Program-made: the position numbers and the translations under genes | From: an uncultured Eubacteriales bacterium | Lineage (GTDB): Bacteria; Bacillota; Clostridia; Oscillospirales; Oscillospiraceae | Length of the DNA: 5,737 bases | Direction of reading: 5' to 3' | Assembly: GCA_900551495.1 (NCBI GenBank) | Contig: URWG01000118.1 | Location: 1-5,737 of the forward strand | The notes under the pieces: model-generated | Seen by the model: the letters and a program-made list of their open reading frames with translations, nothing else | Told to the model about the DNA's origin: nothing | Database searches by the model: none | In this document: positions 5,453 through 5,737 of the stretch, piece after piece | Layout: each line of letters opens with the position of its first letter | Numbering within the stretch: position 1 is the stretch's first letter

Positions 5453-5597
5453 TAGTTTTTTAAAAAAAAAGAGGCAGTCTAAAAAATTTTGTTGATAACT
5501 CTCAAATTTTTAGGGTAAAAAATGAGCAAAGTGACGAATTAAAAACAAGGAAACGGGCATCCTCGTGAGCAGCCGTCTCAACTTTTGACCGCAATTG
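5453..5597. other. Non-coding spacer between divergent promoters
   Basis: A+T-rich DNA with A- and T-runs and no supportable gene. A weak plus-strand promoter-like pair (TTGATA 5492-5497, 18 bases, TAAAAA 5516-5521) and a loose inverted repeat (TCTCAA near 5576, TTGAGA near 5595) were seen but are not convincing. The only long frame here, on the minus strand, has no ribosome site and crosses the rightward promoter. Confidence 0.6.
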
Positions 5598-5599
5598 AG

Positions 5600-5624
5600 A
5601 AAAAACTGAAAAAAAGGGAAAAAA
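5600..5624 (+). promoter_or_regulatory. Three phased A-tracts upstream of the rightward promoter (UP-like element)
   Basis: A-runs of six, seven and six bases at 5600-5605, 5609-5615 and 5619-5624 have centres about 9.5 bp apart, close to one helical turn, and end five bases before the -35 box. Such DNA is curved and resembles UP elements that bind the RNA polymerase alpha subunit at rRNA promoters. This supports a very strong promoter. Confidence 0.6.
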
Positions 5625-5628
5625 GTAG

Positions 5629-5657
5629 TTGACAAACGGGAGGGGGCGTGGTATTAT
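5629..5657 (+). promoter_or_regulatory. Near-consensus strong promoter firing rightward, probably rRNA operon
   Basis: A perfect TTGACA -35 box (5629-5634), a 17-base spacer and TATTAT (-10, 5652-5657, five of six). The start should be near 5664. It is the strongest promoter in the window and is divergent from the importer. With the A-tracts upstream and the boxA-like leader downstream, a stable-RNA operon is the best reading; the transcribed gene lies beyond the right edge. Confidence 0.85.
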
Positions 5658-5666
5658 ATACGAGCT

Positions 5667-5708
5667 GTCCGCGAGAGCGGGGAGCGGTGTACCTTGTAAA
5701 TTAAACAA
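5667..5708 (+). promoter_or_regulatory. rRNA-leader-like antitermination region: GNRA hairpin plus boxA-like sequence
   Basis: After the predicted start, CCGC-GAGA-GCGG (5669-5680) forms a short hairpin with a GNRA tetraloop. Eight bases later, 5688-5708 reads TGTACCTTGTAAATT and then AAACAA. By eye this matches about 16 of 21 positions of the Firmicutes rrn boxA-type element as I recall it (TGTTCTTTGAAAACT followed by AAACAA). In rRNA operons a boxB hairpin followed by boxA recruits Nus factors. No 16S sequence is in the window, so the assignment rests on this pattern. Confidence 0.5.
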
Positions 5709-5737
5709 CGAGAAACATGAAAACACCTTGAGCAATG

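Noticed and set aside
5492..5521. Second plus-strand promoter (TTGATA, 18 bases, TAAAAA) as a tandem rRNA P1
   Set aside because: Poor -10 match in A+T-rich DNA where such pairs arise by chance; no further support.
5502..5735. 77-aa minus-strand open frame in the right spacer
   Set aside because: Phe/Ser-rich translation of A-tracts, crosses the strong rightward promoter, no ribosome site.

Overview
The window holds one complete, compact nucleoside/purine-type ABC importer of the BMP (PnrA/BmpA) class, all on the minus strand, between two partial neighbours that run off the ends. The style points to a low-oxygen, Gram-positive Clostridia-type bacterium, possibly Oscillospiraceae/Ruminococcaceae. 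The reasons are a lipoprotein substrate-binding protein with an acidic Asp/Glu/Thr linker, strong AAGGAGG ribosome sites, G+C-rich coding DNA beside very A+T-rich spacers, and many Cys residues in the exported protein. This placement is inferred from style, not from a match.

Layout, right to left in the direction of importer transcription. (1) 5629-5737, plus strand: a near-consensus promoter (TTGACA, 17 bp, TATTAT) behind three phased A-tracts, then a GNRA-loop hairpin and a boxA-like stretch. This looks like the leader of a stable-RNA (rRNA) operon whose body lies outside the window. (2) 4060-5355: the lipoprotein binding subunit, with its own promoter, a 10-bp-arm inverted repeat in its leader and a UUCG-loop terminator at 4011-4041. 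(3) 3867-3895: a second strong promoter, followed by a perfect 16-bp palindrome. It drives a three-gene operon: ATPase (2280-3824), permease 1 (1189-2283) and permease 2 (200-1192). Both junctions in this operon are 4-bp ATGA overlaps. The operon ends in a 12-bp-stem terminator (128-176). (4) 1-117: a leftward promoter with a 6-1-6 palindrome over its -35, and the probable first 19 codons of another gene.

Functionally, the lipoprotein captures a nucleoside or related purine compound outside the membrane. The two permeases form a heterodimeric channel. The ATPase, two ATP-binding domains fused in one chain, powers uptake. The ATPase has one intact catalytic site and one degenerate site, as is common in this class, but its second Walker B and first signature motif look more eroded than the usual pattern.

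No mobile element, CRISPR array, tRNA or obvious new multi-gene system is visible. The points worth a second look are regulatory: the binding subunit is transcriptionally separate from the rest of the importer, each promoter carries its own symmetric DNA element, and the importer is head-to-head with a probable rRNA operon.
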